A stretch of DNA of 64,000 bases, taken from positions 682,001 through 746,000 of the forward strand of contig JAGVVL010000022.1 in assembly GCA_018287875.1 (NCBI GenBank), given 5' to 3'. The stretch is from Nigrospora sphaerica (Eukaryota > Ascomycota > Sordariomycetes > Amphisphaeriales > Apiosporaceae). The stretch's first letter is position 1. Every line of letters starts with the position of its first letter. Of the stretch, positions 10,019 through 20,095 are shown piece after piece. Under the pieces are notes generated by a model that was given only the letters and a program-made list of their open reading frames with translations, ran no database searches and was not told the DNA's origin. A program made the translations under genes and the position numbers.

Positions 10019-12140
10019 CCGCGGTGGACGCCTTGTTTTCGGAGGATAGCCGCAGCATCTTCGGGGTCGACGCCAGCCGCCGCCTTGGTATCAGTGCCTT
10101 AACCGCTAACACTGCGATGTGTCGGCGGACCAGTGGCACCAACGCGCCCTTGCTTACCAGAGCGCGGACAGCGGCGTCGGATGCGGTTATACAGTCTCCT
10201 TCCATAGAATGGCACCCGCTATGTCTGGCCTACTCAATCCCTTGCCTCACGTTCGGAAAAACGAAGCGAGAGCCCGAGACTGCATTCACTGCGGCACCCG
10301 CCATTGCTTGGAAGCCCAGCTAGTGGAATCAAGCGTAAGTACTGGCCGTTGTCCTTGCCCCTCTACGGACGGTCGCCTAGCTACAGACAACCATGGACGC
10401 TCCTTTCAACGTGATGGACCAAGCACTGCAGGCAGAGCCAGAGAACTACATTGCCTGGCCACCATACGGGGCCATGTAGGAATCTAACGTCGTGGGTCGC
10501 GAGGGACAGCAGGCCTACGCCGGCTGGCACGCACCCTTCCCAGGTAAGGTATCCGCACAGGAACACGAGCAGGACTAACCTAAGTAGATGGATATGCCGT
10601 TAACCACTATGGCCACCCCTCGACCTACCACTTTTTGACAGTGGTCTGCGATATCCACTAGCGATGACCGGAAACCTGATCCTGCACCAGGCCACAGCAT
10701 GCGATGGTGCTGGATCTACCGGGCTCTTATACGCCGTCCCGAGCAGCCGTGGAATGGAACACGGCAGGGCGCCCGCGGGGGCTGTCTTCGGGGGCTATTC
10801 AGCAGTCCCACATGCCAACACACTTGGCTGGGTTACAAGAACAAGATACACGGGGGAGATCGTGGGGATCTGCATAATGGACCGTGTGCTGTACTCGAGG
10901 ATCGCCTGCCACTACTGTTGCTGCTGCGCGATTGTTTGACTACGTGGCTGGAGGGGGGAGGGGCAGTGAGTTCAGATGGCGGGTGCATTGCATTGAATTG
11001 GGCACGGCGCGGCGCGGCGCTCCATCGTTGACCGGCTTGCCTGGTGTCCTACCTGTCAAGTGGTGTGCAGGTGGTTGTTTTGCTTTGGTCTTGGCTCACA
11101 AAAGGGATGGACGGCAGACTGGGTAGCGGGCCGCCAAGGCTCACGTACAGCGACTCTAGGTATGACAGAGCTCTTAGCAGACAGGGTAACCCAGGTCTGC
11201 ATGAATGTGGAGCAGTGACTAATACGTCTTGGTAAAGTGCTCGCTGGTTGTTCTGGTGCTGTAGGAGAGTTGTGGTGATGCGATGGTGCACGATGCGACC
11301 GCATGGTGGCAGCCAAGATGCCCTTGAAGCCGCAGGCTGGGACCGCTTTTTTAGAGCGTTGCGCACGCACAGAAGGGGTAAGTGCCGATGTGGAGAAAGC
11401 AACCTACCCCAAACCATGCAGCTGCGGGGCAGTGCGATTAAGTTACGGGCCGCAGAACGGCTCATACCCAGGCGAGCTGGCTCCGCCGAGCTTGGCTGTG
11501 AAATCTATGGTCACTACGGGAGACGTTTCAGTCCACCTTGTCGAATCTAGGACGGCGAGCAATTCGATAATTAGGGGGCTGATCCGAACTGAAATGCTAT
11601 ACCGTCGCTAGTGAACACACGTAGAACACCATGCACTATCAGCCTATGTAGTATGGGAATTGGTTAAGCCCGCTGCTGTGGGGCTAGAAGGTGCTGATTG
11701 AGCTGCGAGCTTGTTGGCGTGCACAGTTCGGCTAGCGCTGTCGTTCGTTACTGTTTGGTCAAGAACTGCGATACCGCCCGCCTCGCCATCAGCGCCATTT
11801 CCCGAGGTGCACACCGGATTTTCTTCAACTTCGCCGCCTATAGTGCCCAGGCGAATACAACCTAGTGGGCGCGTCTGTCGGCCCTACGGAGGCTGCCCTC
11901 ACCGTGGGCAAGAAGATCATGGAGGAGCTGGGCACGGGTGCAGCAACAGTGGGCCCTGTGGCCATTGCAGCCCTACCACTAGCGTACTGAGTGTTAGGAC
12001 CCGCCACAGTTCTGTGGCTTGCGGGGTAGTCAATTAGGCACCATCTCGAGGGGCCCCAAAGAGCATTCTTATCTACAGAAGGTATTTTACAGAAGATCTG
12101 GATGCTTTTGCTATGAAGCTGGGAACGTCACGGGCTTGAT
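10019..12140. other. Mostly unassigned, small coding-like scraps
   Basis: Two scraps stand out. At 10391-10650 a frame with SNVVGREGQQAYAGW is followed by a textbook intron (GTAAGG...GACTAACC...GTAG) and then DGYAVNHYGHPSTYHF, but an upstream stop breaks the frame. At about 11850-11985 a frame reads VGPTEAALTVGKKIMEELG and then stops. Neither family is recognised. The rest shows no gene. Confidence 0.35.
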
Positions 12141-13187
12141 TTATGCTTCGTGGGTCTGTAAAATATCCAAGATTTTGGCCAGGCCCTGTTCGTCACCAGC
12201 CATGCTCCCCGCCTTCTCTGGGTCTACCCAACCCGGAGTGTAGCTGCCCCCAAAGTCGATGATCCAAGCATTGTCCTCCTTGTCAATCAGTACATTCTCC
12301 GCTTTGGCATCGCCCCAGACGATTCCAGCATCGTGAAGCTTCGCTATGGACTGGGTGATCTGGGCCTTCCAGCGCTTCCGCAATACGGCCGGACTCTGGT
12401 CGGCTCTGGCCTTTGACAACGGGCCTTTCGCATCAATCCAAGTGAACAGCATGCCCATCAAATTGTTCCCATCCCTGACAATGCCGTGGAGGCGACAGAT
12501 CCGGGCTTTCGGAGGAGAGGGTATATGCGCTTTCGCAATTTGTTTCAATGTCGTAACCTCTCTTCTGGCATGTGCCGGACCGAAGGAAAGCTCGAATCGT
12601 TTGAAGAAACAGGCGACCGGCTCGGTGTCCTCGCTCGTTGCGACGACTTTGGTAGGGCGTTTTATGAGGATGTCTCGGGGATTGTCGTAGCATAGCTCGA
12701 CATCGGCTGGATGATACGACTGGGTCCAGCTATCCAAGTCGCTCAGGAAGTCGTCGCTCACGCGGACGGAGGGACTAGACCAGCCGTGGTCTTGGGTGTC
12801 CAGACGGATCGCCTGTGGTGTTTCATCCGCCGCTTTTAATTCGCAGACGTAAAAGGGCGGAAACAGGTACTCTGAGAGGGTCGGACGCCGACTATTCGAG
12901 TGCACCGGCGATGAGGACGCCAGCTGTCTGATCAGCGGCTCGAACAGCTTCGAAAGCCAGTCACATGCATCCTCCACATAGAAGTCGTCTATTTCCTCCT
13001 CGCCGGAACGCAGGAGGTCGAGGCATACGAAGTACTGTTTCAACAGCTCAGGTGACCTTTGGAAGGAGCCTGGCGAGATGTGGCAGTAGAAAGCGAATCC
13101 GTTGTTGGTCCGGATGACGAGATTGCAATCCTCTTCTGTTTCGTGAACCTGCCACAAGGCAAGGTCGTAATGGGGAGGTTGTGTCAT
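12141..13187 (-). CDS. Protein-kinase-like protein
   Basis: A single exon of 348 residues. The C-terminal half resembles a degenerate eukaryotic-type kinase fold: KLHDAGIVWGDAKAENVLI places D293 and N298 of the catalytic loop (WGD in place of HRD), and IIDFGGSY gives the DFG metal-binding Asp at about 311. The C-terminus is short after DFG, as in fungal-specific kinase-like and APH-like proteins. The N-terminal half is not recognised. I chose ATG 13187 (context CCACCATGA); an open extension to 13349 lacks an ATG. It could phosphorylate a small molecule or protein, or be a pseudokinase. Confidence 0.8.
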   Translation of the reverse strand: MTQPPHYDLALWQVHETEEDCNLVIRTNNGFAFYCHISPGSFQRSPELLKQYFVCLDLLRSGEEEIDDFYVEDACDWLSKLFEPLIRQLASSSPVHSNSRRPTLSEYLFPPFYVCELKAADETPQAIRLDTQDHGWSSPSVRVSDDFLSDLDSWTQSYHPADVELCYDNPRDILIKRPTKVVATSEDTEPVACFFKRFELSFGPAHARREVTTLKQIAKAHIPSPPKARICRLHGIVRDGNNLMGMLFTWIDAKGPLSKARADQSPAVLRKRWKAQITQSIAKLHDAGIVWGDAKAENVLIDKEDNAWIIDFGGSYTPGWVDPEKAGSMAGDEQGLAKILDILQTHEA

Positions 13188-13680
13188 GGTGGAGTCTCTG
13201 GCTGTCGTCGCAGTTATGGAAATCAACCAGGAAGATCTGGCTTCAGCGTTGGGGGGTAGGAAATGAGTGCCGATGGTCGGGCCCTCGCCCGAACTATGTC
13301 CCGACGCCCCGCCTTCTCCAGCCTTGTGAACCACTAAGCCCCGCGCCAAGATACAGACCCACCTACCTGACAGCCGCTATCATGATTGGAACCAAGGAGG
13401 TATGTATGCCTCTTACGCAGCTTGATTAAAACGCCGTGATTCGCGGGGTTGAGACTTGGGTGTGATTTCCCTCTGCTGTCTTCATTGCATCATGTATGGT
13501 GCCTGGTGTTTTAGCGAAGTATCAGTTATGGCACCCCGCTCTGCGCTCGTGCGATCGTGGAGTCGCAACCTCTCGAAATTGCTCCGCCTCGAGTACCAAT
13601 TTTACTCTACGGACGTAAACAGGCTTACGATACCATCCGCGGTTCCAGTTTTCCATCCCGTTTGTTTTGTGGTTTTTAGG
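13188..13680. other. Divergent intergenic region
   Basis: Lies between the minus-strand kinase-like gene and the plus-strand Cys-rich gene, so it probably holds both promoters. I see no distinct motif. Confidence 0.4.
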
Positions 13681-14046
13681 ATGTGTCGCTCATGGAAATA
13701 CACCTTTATTTGCGGACACCAGAGTGGCGAAAAGTGGTACGACCCACCGAATGCCGAAGATTGCCCAGACGCCGTCCGTGCCAATCGTCGGCATCGCCAG
13801 CATGGAACTCTTTTACGCTGTGCTCCTCTTCCGACAGCTACGACCACTGTTCAAGATGTCTGTCCCAGAGACAGATGTTACGCCAATGAATATCTCATAC
13901 CCTACGGTTGGTGGTGCCATTGTTGTGGCAAAACCAACCGCGCTGGGAAGAAGCATTGCACGAATCCTAACGCCGGCTTCGACCAAGCGCCATGTCGCCA
14001 TGAACCTTGCCGACACTGCACGACTGCAGACGCTGCTGGTCAGTAG
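13681..14046 (+). CDS. Small Cys/His-rich protein, unknown
   Basis: One exon of 121 residues from ATG 13681, which begins MCRSWKYTFICGHQSGEKWY. It has many Cys and His in paired spacing, including WWCHCCGKTNRAGKKHC and a C-terminal CRHEPCRHC, suggesting one or two zinc sites. The N-terminus resembles the short fungal proteins starting with a Cys-aromatic motif and CGH, but I cannot assign a named domain. The frame is open upstream to 13456, but that part looks non-coding. No signal peptide is visible. Confidence 0.55.
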   Translation: MCRSWKYTFICGHQSGEKWYDPPNAEDCPDAVRANRRHRQHGTLLRCAPLPTATTTVQDVCPRDRCYANEYLIPYGWWCHCCGKTNRAGKKHCTNPNAGFDQAPCRHEPCRHCTTADAAGQ

Positions 14047-14879
14047 CCATGGCGGAAGACTTTGGATGGGAAGCAGGCTGGGTCTAGCTAGGTAATGGAG
14101 TTCAATGGCGGAATTCATGTGTGTCAGAATTACCATCTTTTTGCACGTGAGGTAGCTTGAGTCTTTACCATTCAGTTCCGTTTCATACTGGAGCGTTATA
14201 ATTGCCTTTCTGTGAGTACCCATCCATCTCCGATAAACTCAACATCCAAAACCAATCAAGGAGGCTTTCCACGTTGTAGGCAGAGCGTGTTCCACCACAG
14301 GTCCGGTTGTCCCCTTCCTGTCCTTCTATTCCTGGCGGTGCTGAGCTCGTCGTTACGGGACTGCTCATTCTATGAAGTGTAGGATCATCCCTGCTCTCAT
14401 TTGATTCCATAGTGAAACAGCCCTAACTGGACCAATTAATTGAATTCCAGCCTCGTACTAATGCCCATGCGGCCATGCAGATGGGGAGGCTGCGATAATC
14501 CGGCTGCGCAAAGAACAGGAGATTGCCTCTTGGGCGACAGACATCTCTGTCGGGCACATCGACAAAGGCCATGGCACACTTGCTCCGGCCCTGAGGTTCG
14601 TACTACATCTTCGGGAAACAGTTTATCAACCGCTGATTAACTCAGAGTAATTGGGAATCATACTCAGCTCTCTATGTGGCCGCCGAGGCGCGCTTTATAG
14701 AGAAGCTATGCCTTCGAGTAGATCCTTCGGCACTATGTTCCCGTGCGTCTACGCTGCGGCGTTTCTTGCACGATTGACTTGTGTCGTGAGAGTCTATCGG
14801 CAATGATGGGGGGTCAGAACTGCCACGCCGAAATCAAGTTCCAGGATGATGTTCAATGACTGGCCCGGTTTCGCCTTCA
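14047..14879. other. No recognisable gene
   Basis: Only short open frames without protein-like content are seen. Confidence 0.4.
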
Positions 14880-15845
14880 GAGGACTTCGTCACCGCCCCT
14901 TGCCGTCCGCGATTATGTTTTTCGGAGCGAAGCAGCCACGATGCTCTACCTCCAGCAGCACACCACCATCCCCACCCCTAAGGTTTTCGACTGGATGTGA
15001 GAATCAGATCCTTAGAAATCCGCTCGAGTGGGCTACACCCTGATGGAGAAACTCGATACGAAACCACTAGACTGGCAAGCAGCGACCAGCAACGAGAGAG
15101 GACGATTATGCAGCAACTGGCAGACATATTCATCGAAATCAGGAAGCATCCCTTCTCCAAGATGGGATCCCTTGTCCCCTGCGACGGACATGAAGCTAGT
15201 ATCCAGGGCCTCGCATGGCCGTCGGTATTTCGGCCCGGGGCAGGCCTGTTTAGCCCGTTCACTGCCTCGTTGGAGGGATCTAAAGCCATCATCGAGTCGT
15301 ACCTCGCCATGATGGCTAGTGGCGAGATTGATGCCAAAGTCCCGATGGATGTCTCTCTATACCACCATTTCCGCTTGGAAACTCTTGACCGCCTTTGGGG
15401 GGACGTCTCCCAGGACCACCAGTTCTTCCTCAAACACCCGGATGACAGGGGCGATCATCTTCTGGTCAACGACCGTTACGAAATTGTGGGCATGATCGAT
15501 TGGGAATGGACAGTCACGGTCTCTGAGGCCGAAGCGTTCTGCTCCCCGTGCATGATGTGGCCGGTGGCTGATTTCTATGAAGGCTCCAACGAGTTAGCGC
15601 CCGAGGAACGGCGACTGGCCGCTATTTTGCGGGGGTAAGGCCAAGACGATCTTGCTGATCATGTCATCCATGGCAAGAAGATGCAGAGGTTCTTCTTTGG
15701 TCTTGGTCTCGAGAGCTCGTTCTTGACGAAAAAGGAAGTCGCCGGTCTCTTGTGGGCCTTCAGCGGGCTTTAGGCTATGAAAATGTGGGATGGGAACGCT
15801 GGAAGGAAGAGTTCTTGAAGAATGGAAAGGAGGTATGATGTCTCG
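14880..15845 (+). pseudogene. APH/choline-kinase-like phosphotransferase relic
   Basis: Pieces of a fungal aminoglycoside-phosphotransferase-type protein occur in order but in several frames: EAATMLYLQQHTTIPTPKVF (N-lobe end), VGYTLMEKLDTKPLDW, TIMQQLADIFIEIRKHPFS, then the catalytic-loop equivalent HPDDRGDHLLVNDRYEIVG followed by MIDWEWT (normally a His-Gly-Asp loop and IIDWE). The C-terminal helices end with ERWKEEFL-like residues. In-frame stops lie near 15000-15017 and frames shift near 15095, 15640 and 15780, so no product of normal length can be made. The usual N-terminal lobe start is missing. Confidence 0.75.
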
Positions 15846-17649
15846 TGGCAAAGTAAGAAGCCTGTCAGCTACAAACAGTAGAACGCAGTACTATGCAGTG
15901 TTGTTCCACCTCGTCTTCCAATGTCTCTGCTGTTCGCGCCAGTACCACTCGTGTTTGGATATCGTGCCGTAAGCCGGAGGCAATTGACGGATACGCGCAG
16001 GACCACGGCGATCTGGGGGCGTATTGTTCTTAGTAGGTGACTTGGGTACAACCTCAGCGGGAACTTGCCGCTCCTGGCAAAGGTATTCATAGCGACAAGG
16101 ACGAGGCGACTGGTTGCAGGAAGAAGTAGTCGAGGCAGAAAACCAGCTATCGTTTGCGGACATGGACGGCGAATGCTCATCAGTATGGACTGAGACAACA
16201 GATGCGGCGCTCGTGTTTACAGAGGAGTCGCCCGTACCGCTTTATCTTGCACGACGGCCGACCGGCGCGGTTCTTCAATCTTGCCGCCTGGCGGTGGCCG
16301 TCCCGCGTGCGTCACCTGTCGCACCCGCTGCGCGGTATACTTGACAGTCAAGCACCGCCTGCCGGCCTGGTATCGGTTCGATCCATACCGGGGTGTTGGT
16401 CGCCGCACAGGAGAAACCTTATTTTCGACGGAGACTGTGGGGTCGAGATGGCTAGGTGGGCGACTGTGAGGAGCATCGTCGCTGCGCCAGGCACCCTTCG
16501 GGAAGCTCGGGCTCGACTATCGGGAGGCGGGGATCACAGCGTGAAGCGGACAAACGGAGGAGCGTCTTTGCCAGCTTAGTCTTGTTAGTAGTGACGGCAA
16601 TAGCCGCCCGGTCGGAGGGAACAGATCAAGCCGGGATCGTGACGAGCGGCGCGAGCTGGGGTACACGCTGGTTTCGAGGAAAGCCAATCGAAGACATACC
16701 CGCCAGGGAAGCCTTCTAGCGCCACGTACAAAGCGGAGGGCGTGCTGAAGGTCGAACAAGGGTACTTGCCTGCACAGTGGGAGTGGATGCAACAGATCGA
16801 TGCTCACTGTCGGTCGGTTGATGGCACGGAAGCGCTACGGCTCGGAGATGGAAGCTGGACGAGCTCCAAGTCGCGACCGACGCGCCGCGTGCTCCACAGG
16901 GATTCCCCGCGCTTTGGCGAATGGTGGGCCGCGAACGCCCCGCCTTTTACTGTGCCTACGTTCCAAAAGCCCTTTGGCGTGTAGCTGTCGCTTGCCACCA
17001 GCGGCGCCCGGTACGCCTTAGCCATTGGGTCCGACTGCATCCTAGAGAATCACACTGGCATGGCATACATCGGCTATCCAAACCCACGAACATTGAACGC
17101 ATTGAATCGTGGGCCAATGCAATCGTCAAGAATTACTGTATAGAGAGGTGAAAACCTTATTAGGGGATTGAAATCAACTCAGGACCACGAACCGTAAACA
17201 CAATACCGGACGTACCTGAGAAGATGGGTGCGGGCCATCAAAGTGTGGGGAATGGAGGGCAGATCGACTCAATGAGGGAGGCCCTTTCTCCGTGTTCTCG
17301 TTGATCATCCATTATATCATGTATAGGCCAGTGGGTTCAGCCAAGAGCTGGTGGCCTCGCAAGGACACTGGTTTAGTGCTTTCCACTGTTGTCAGAAGAC
17401 GGGACCAATTCGCGTCCTCAGCGCCGTACAAGATGTGAATGCTACTGCTGAGCCCAGTTGCAACATGACTGTGAGCTTCCTTTTCTCCCCAAGCCCGTCA
17501 GTCCTACAGTCCAATACCTCTTGGTAGCGCCAGGCACAAAGGCACGGAGACCTGTTCTGGTAAAATGTATTCGCATGGCTAACACGAGTATCAATCATCG
17601 GATGAAATTCAAGGTCTCCTACAGCGAGTCAATACACATAGGTCTTCAG
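15846..17649. other. Repeat B copy, otherwise unassigned
   Basis: Carries repeat B copy 1 (15930-16125). A plus-strand frame at 16742-16984 (LPAQWEWMQQIDAHCRSVDG) looks partly protein-like but matches nothing I recognise. Confidence 0.4.
15930..16125 (-). repeat. Dispersed repeat B, copy 1 (gene-fragment-like)
   Basis: Aligns with 29609-29975 in the same orientation (TGTTCGCGCCAG, GCCGTAAGCC and flanking blocks). Read on the minus strand both copies give related peptides, here SPRPCRYEYLCQERQVPAE and then YGTISKHEWYWREQ. The repeat is therefore probably a duplicated small gene in decay. Confidence 0.6.
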
Positions 17650-18989
17650 CTACAGTGCTCGATCGATACACCCGCAAACAAAAATGGCGACAGCGAGGAA
17701 ACATCCTCCAACCTGCCAAGCGACTGCCCAATCATTATACACCAACCAAGCCGTGAGGACAGAAAGAAGCAAGACCGCACTGGCCAAGAGGACCAAAGTC
17801 AGCATGGGCCTGGCAAATACCCAACCTTCTTGGATAAGAAGACCAGGGAATGATAACTCCCCAAGGTTTGGGCGATAGAATCGCTGCAACTGGCAAAACA
17901 ACTTCCTTGGTTTAGTTAGTGACTGGTCCCGTGCAGCCCCGTGGAAGTATTTACTCACCAGTGACTTATGAGAAAACTTTGGTCTTCCATCATTTCGGAC
18001 CACGCCGCAAGCTCTGGATCACGGAACATAGCTTTGAGAAACGGGCGTCTCTGGAGGCGCAAGAAATACCGGAAGTTCTCGAGGCGAGCTTTGTATGGGC
18101 AAGTGAAGTCGGGTCTGCTATCATCATAGTTTGATGGGCAACCAGGGGCGTGATTCCATATGCCGTCTGATTCATTCATGTTGCATTCAAACCTGTCGTC
18201 CCAGTAGTAAGGGTCTATTCCACCCAGACGAGAAATCTCGGCTTCCAAGTTTTCGGGTCTGTACATCCCAACGAAGGTTGGCAGATCCGGGGTGTCGCGC
18301 CTCGGCCCCGGTACTGGGCCGGCTATTGTGACCTAAGCTGGCGGTCAGCAAATATTCATCATGGTTCATAAAACATCAACTACCTTGACGACTGTCACTT
18401 TCTTCACTCCGTAACAGGGTAGCCGCGACCTCCAAGTTGTTCTGTGTCTCTGCCAAGCTCTCTGAGCCTGACTCCACTGGGCCGTCGCGTTTGCTGAGTC
18501 GCGAATGTGGGCAGGGAGGATATGGCAACAGTCCGCTTCACCCCAGCATAGGAGAAGTACTGAAGAGTCTGTGCCCGTCAACGGTTTCAGTACCTCCATA
18601 AGTTCACTTTTACGGAGGCCGTGTGCCGATAGGGAGGGACTGCTGTCCTCGCTTTCTTCCAGGCCTTTTGGTTCCTGGCCGCCCACATAATCAGCTCCTG
18701 TGATGAAAGGAAACTTCCCAGTATGTTTCTTTATGCGTTTGCGCAATCTTGAATAATTTTTGGTTTCGGAAGTGTTGCGAGTCTCCATTGAATCCTGTAT
18801 TTGTATGTGGGAAGTGTTGTTGGTACGATCAATGGGTTGTGTACGTCGCGATTCCAGGGGCAGTGGTCCTCGAGGCTGTGTTGATAAGGTTTGCAAGCGC
18901 TGGTCGGCTGATTGCAGCTGCCTCTCGAGATCATCTGCAATACGAGGGTGCCTGCAAAGCGCTTCGGGTGGGATTTTAATAGCCTCCAT
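17650..18989 (-). CDS. Uncharacterised membrane protein (3 exons)
   Basis: Exons 18384-18989, 17959-18332 and 17650-17905 (introns of 51 and 53 nt) join in frame to 411 residues. The N-terminal 200 residues are charged and low in order. The middle contains GPVPGPRRDTPDLPTFVGMY, then ISRLGGIDPYYWDDRFECNM and LRLQRRPFLKAMFRDPELA followed by MMEDQSFLI, which has the look of a conserved fungal domain I cannot name. Two hydrophobic helices lie at the C-terminus (LTLVLLASAVLLLSVLTAWL and VGGCFLAVAIFVCGCI), so it is probably tail-anchored in a membrane. Splice sites and branch sequences (e.g. CACTAAC) are good. Confidence 0.75.
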
Positions 18990-19100
18990 AATGATGCATG
19001 GGGATTAGGTAAATCGGCAGGAATATTTCGGAGAGAAGCCATATTTATTAATCAGAAAGCCATGCAGAGCTCTGCTGCGAGCCAGACCTTAACCCGCTAC

Positions 19101-19226
19101 AGGCGGGCGGCAAGGCAGGTCGCCAAGGCAGGTGGCAAAACAGGCGTCAAAACAGGCGGCAAGGCAGGCGGCAAGGCAGGCGGCAAGGCAGGCGGCAAGG
19201 CAGGCGGCAAGGCAGGCGGCAAGGCA
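19101..19226 (+). repeat. 12-bp minisatellite, about 10 units
   Basis: Tandem GGCAAGGCAGGC units, the last six nearly identical and the first few diverged. In one frame they would encode Gly-Gly-Lys-Ala repeats, but no convincing gene surrounds them. Confidence 0.9.
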
Positions 19227-19443
19227 TACACCAGCCGGTTCGTATGTGACGTGAAAGCTAGAATATCACTATTGAGATGCCTCTTAGGAGTCTATCGAGT
19301 AATTTGAATAATTCAATGTGATCAGTATTGAACCGATCGATCGCTAGTTCTCCGCAATCGCTCCGCAGTGAGGAAAAGGAGACCTGAACGTGTGTTTCGG
19401 ATGATATAACTAGGACAAAGTGGAATTGTCTGGGCGACGCTGA

Positions 19444-19590
19444 GCTGCGCTCTTGGCATCGCCTCGCCGGTGAGGCGCTGTGCATGCGTTTTGGAAAGCT
19501 TTGGTTAGTCAGTTGATTCGCATTGCGTCTGCTGGTTACCACCGAGCCGTCGTATATTGTTATCCACGATTCTATTGCTATGTGCCTCAT
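19444..19590 (+). repeat. Direct repeat C, copy 1 (3' of HET receptor gene)
   Basis: About 147 bp aligning to 23157-23302: shared GCTGCGCTCTTGGCATCGCC, TTGCGTCTGCT and GTGCCTCAT. This copy has T at many places where the other has C, for example in the tract before GTGCCTCAT, a RIP-like skew. Confidence 0.75.
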
Positions 19591-20095
19591 AACAGTGAGG
19601 CGACACACCGTTCAGAGAAATATGAATGCATCGAAGACGCGAGCGAATGCATTCGAGGAGAATGGCCGATTGCACTTGAAATGAGCTAGAGCTTTTCTAT
19701 ACAATTCGAGCTATGTAAAGGCCAAGCCATTAACGCTAGCAAGGCCACGCTCTCCCTATTGAATGGAGAGAAGACGCATGCCAGAATAATGCTCGTAGCT
19801 GCCGTGCGCACCCCACGGCCAACGCCCTACTACGCTATACCAGCAACAGTCGACGCTATCCGTACCAACACAGGCAATGGCCACAACACGTTCGACTTCG
19901 CCAGTACTGAAAAGTGTTGTAAGCTTAGCTTAGCTAGAGAATATACGCGTTCCACAGTCCAGAGGCAATCTCGCTTTAGCAGGTCCGCCTTTTCATCCGT
20001 TTTGAGGCACTGCTGAGGGATAAGATGCAACGTTCAGTCACTTGTTTGGATTTGAATCCCTCTAACCTCTGAGTCTGCTAAAAGGCCTCGTACGC

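Larger units (their letters stand above)
18990..20095. other. Repeats downstream of the HET receptor gene
   Basis: Contains a 12-bp minisatellite (19101-19226) and the 3' member of the direct repeat pair bracketing the receptor gene (19444-19590). No gene is recognised. Confidence 0.5.

Noticed and set aside
13188..13349. N-terminal extension of the kinase-like protein
   Set aside because: The open frame continues upstream but has no ATG, and its residues are Gly/Ser-rich without a domain; ATG 13187 has good context.
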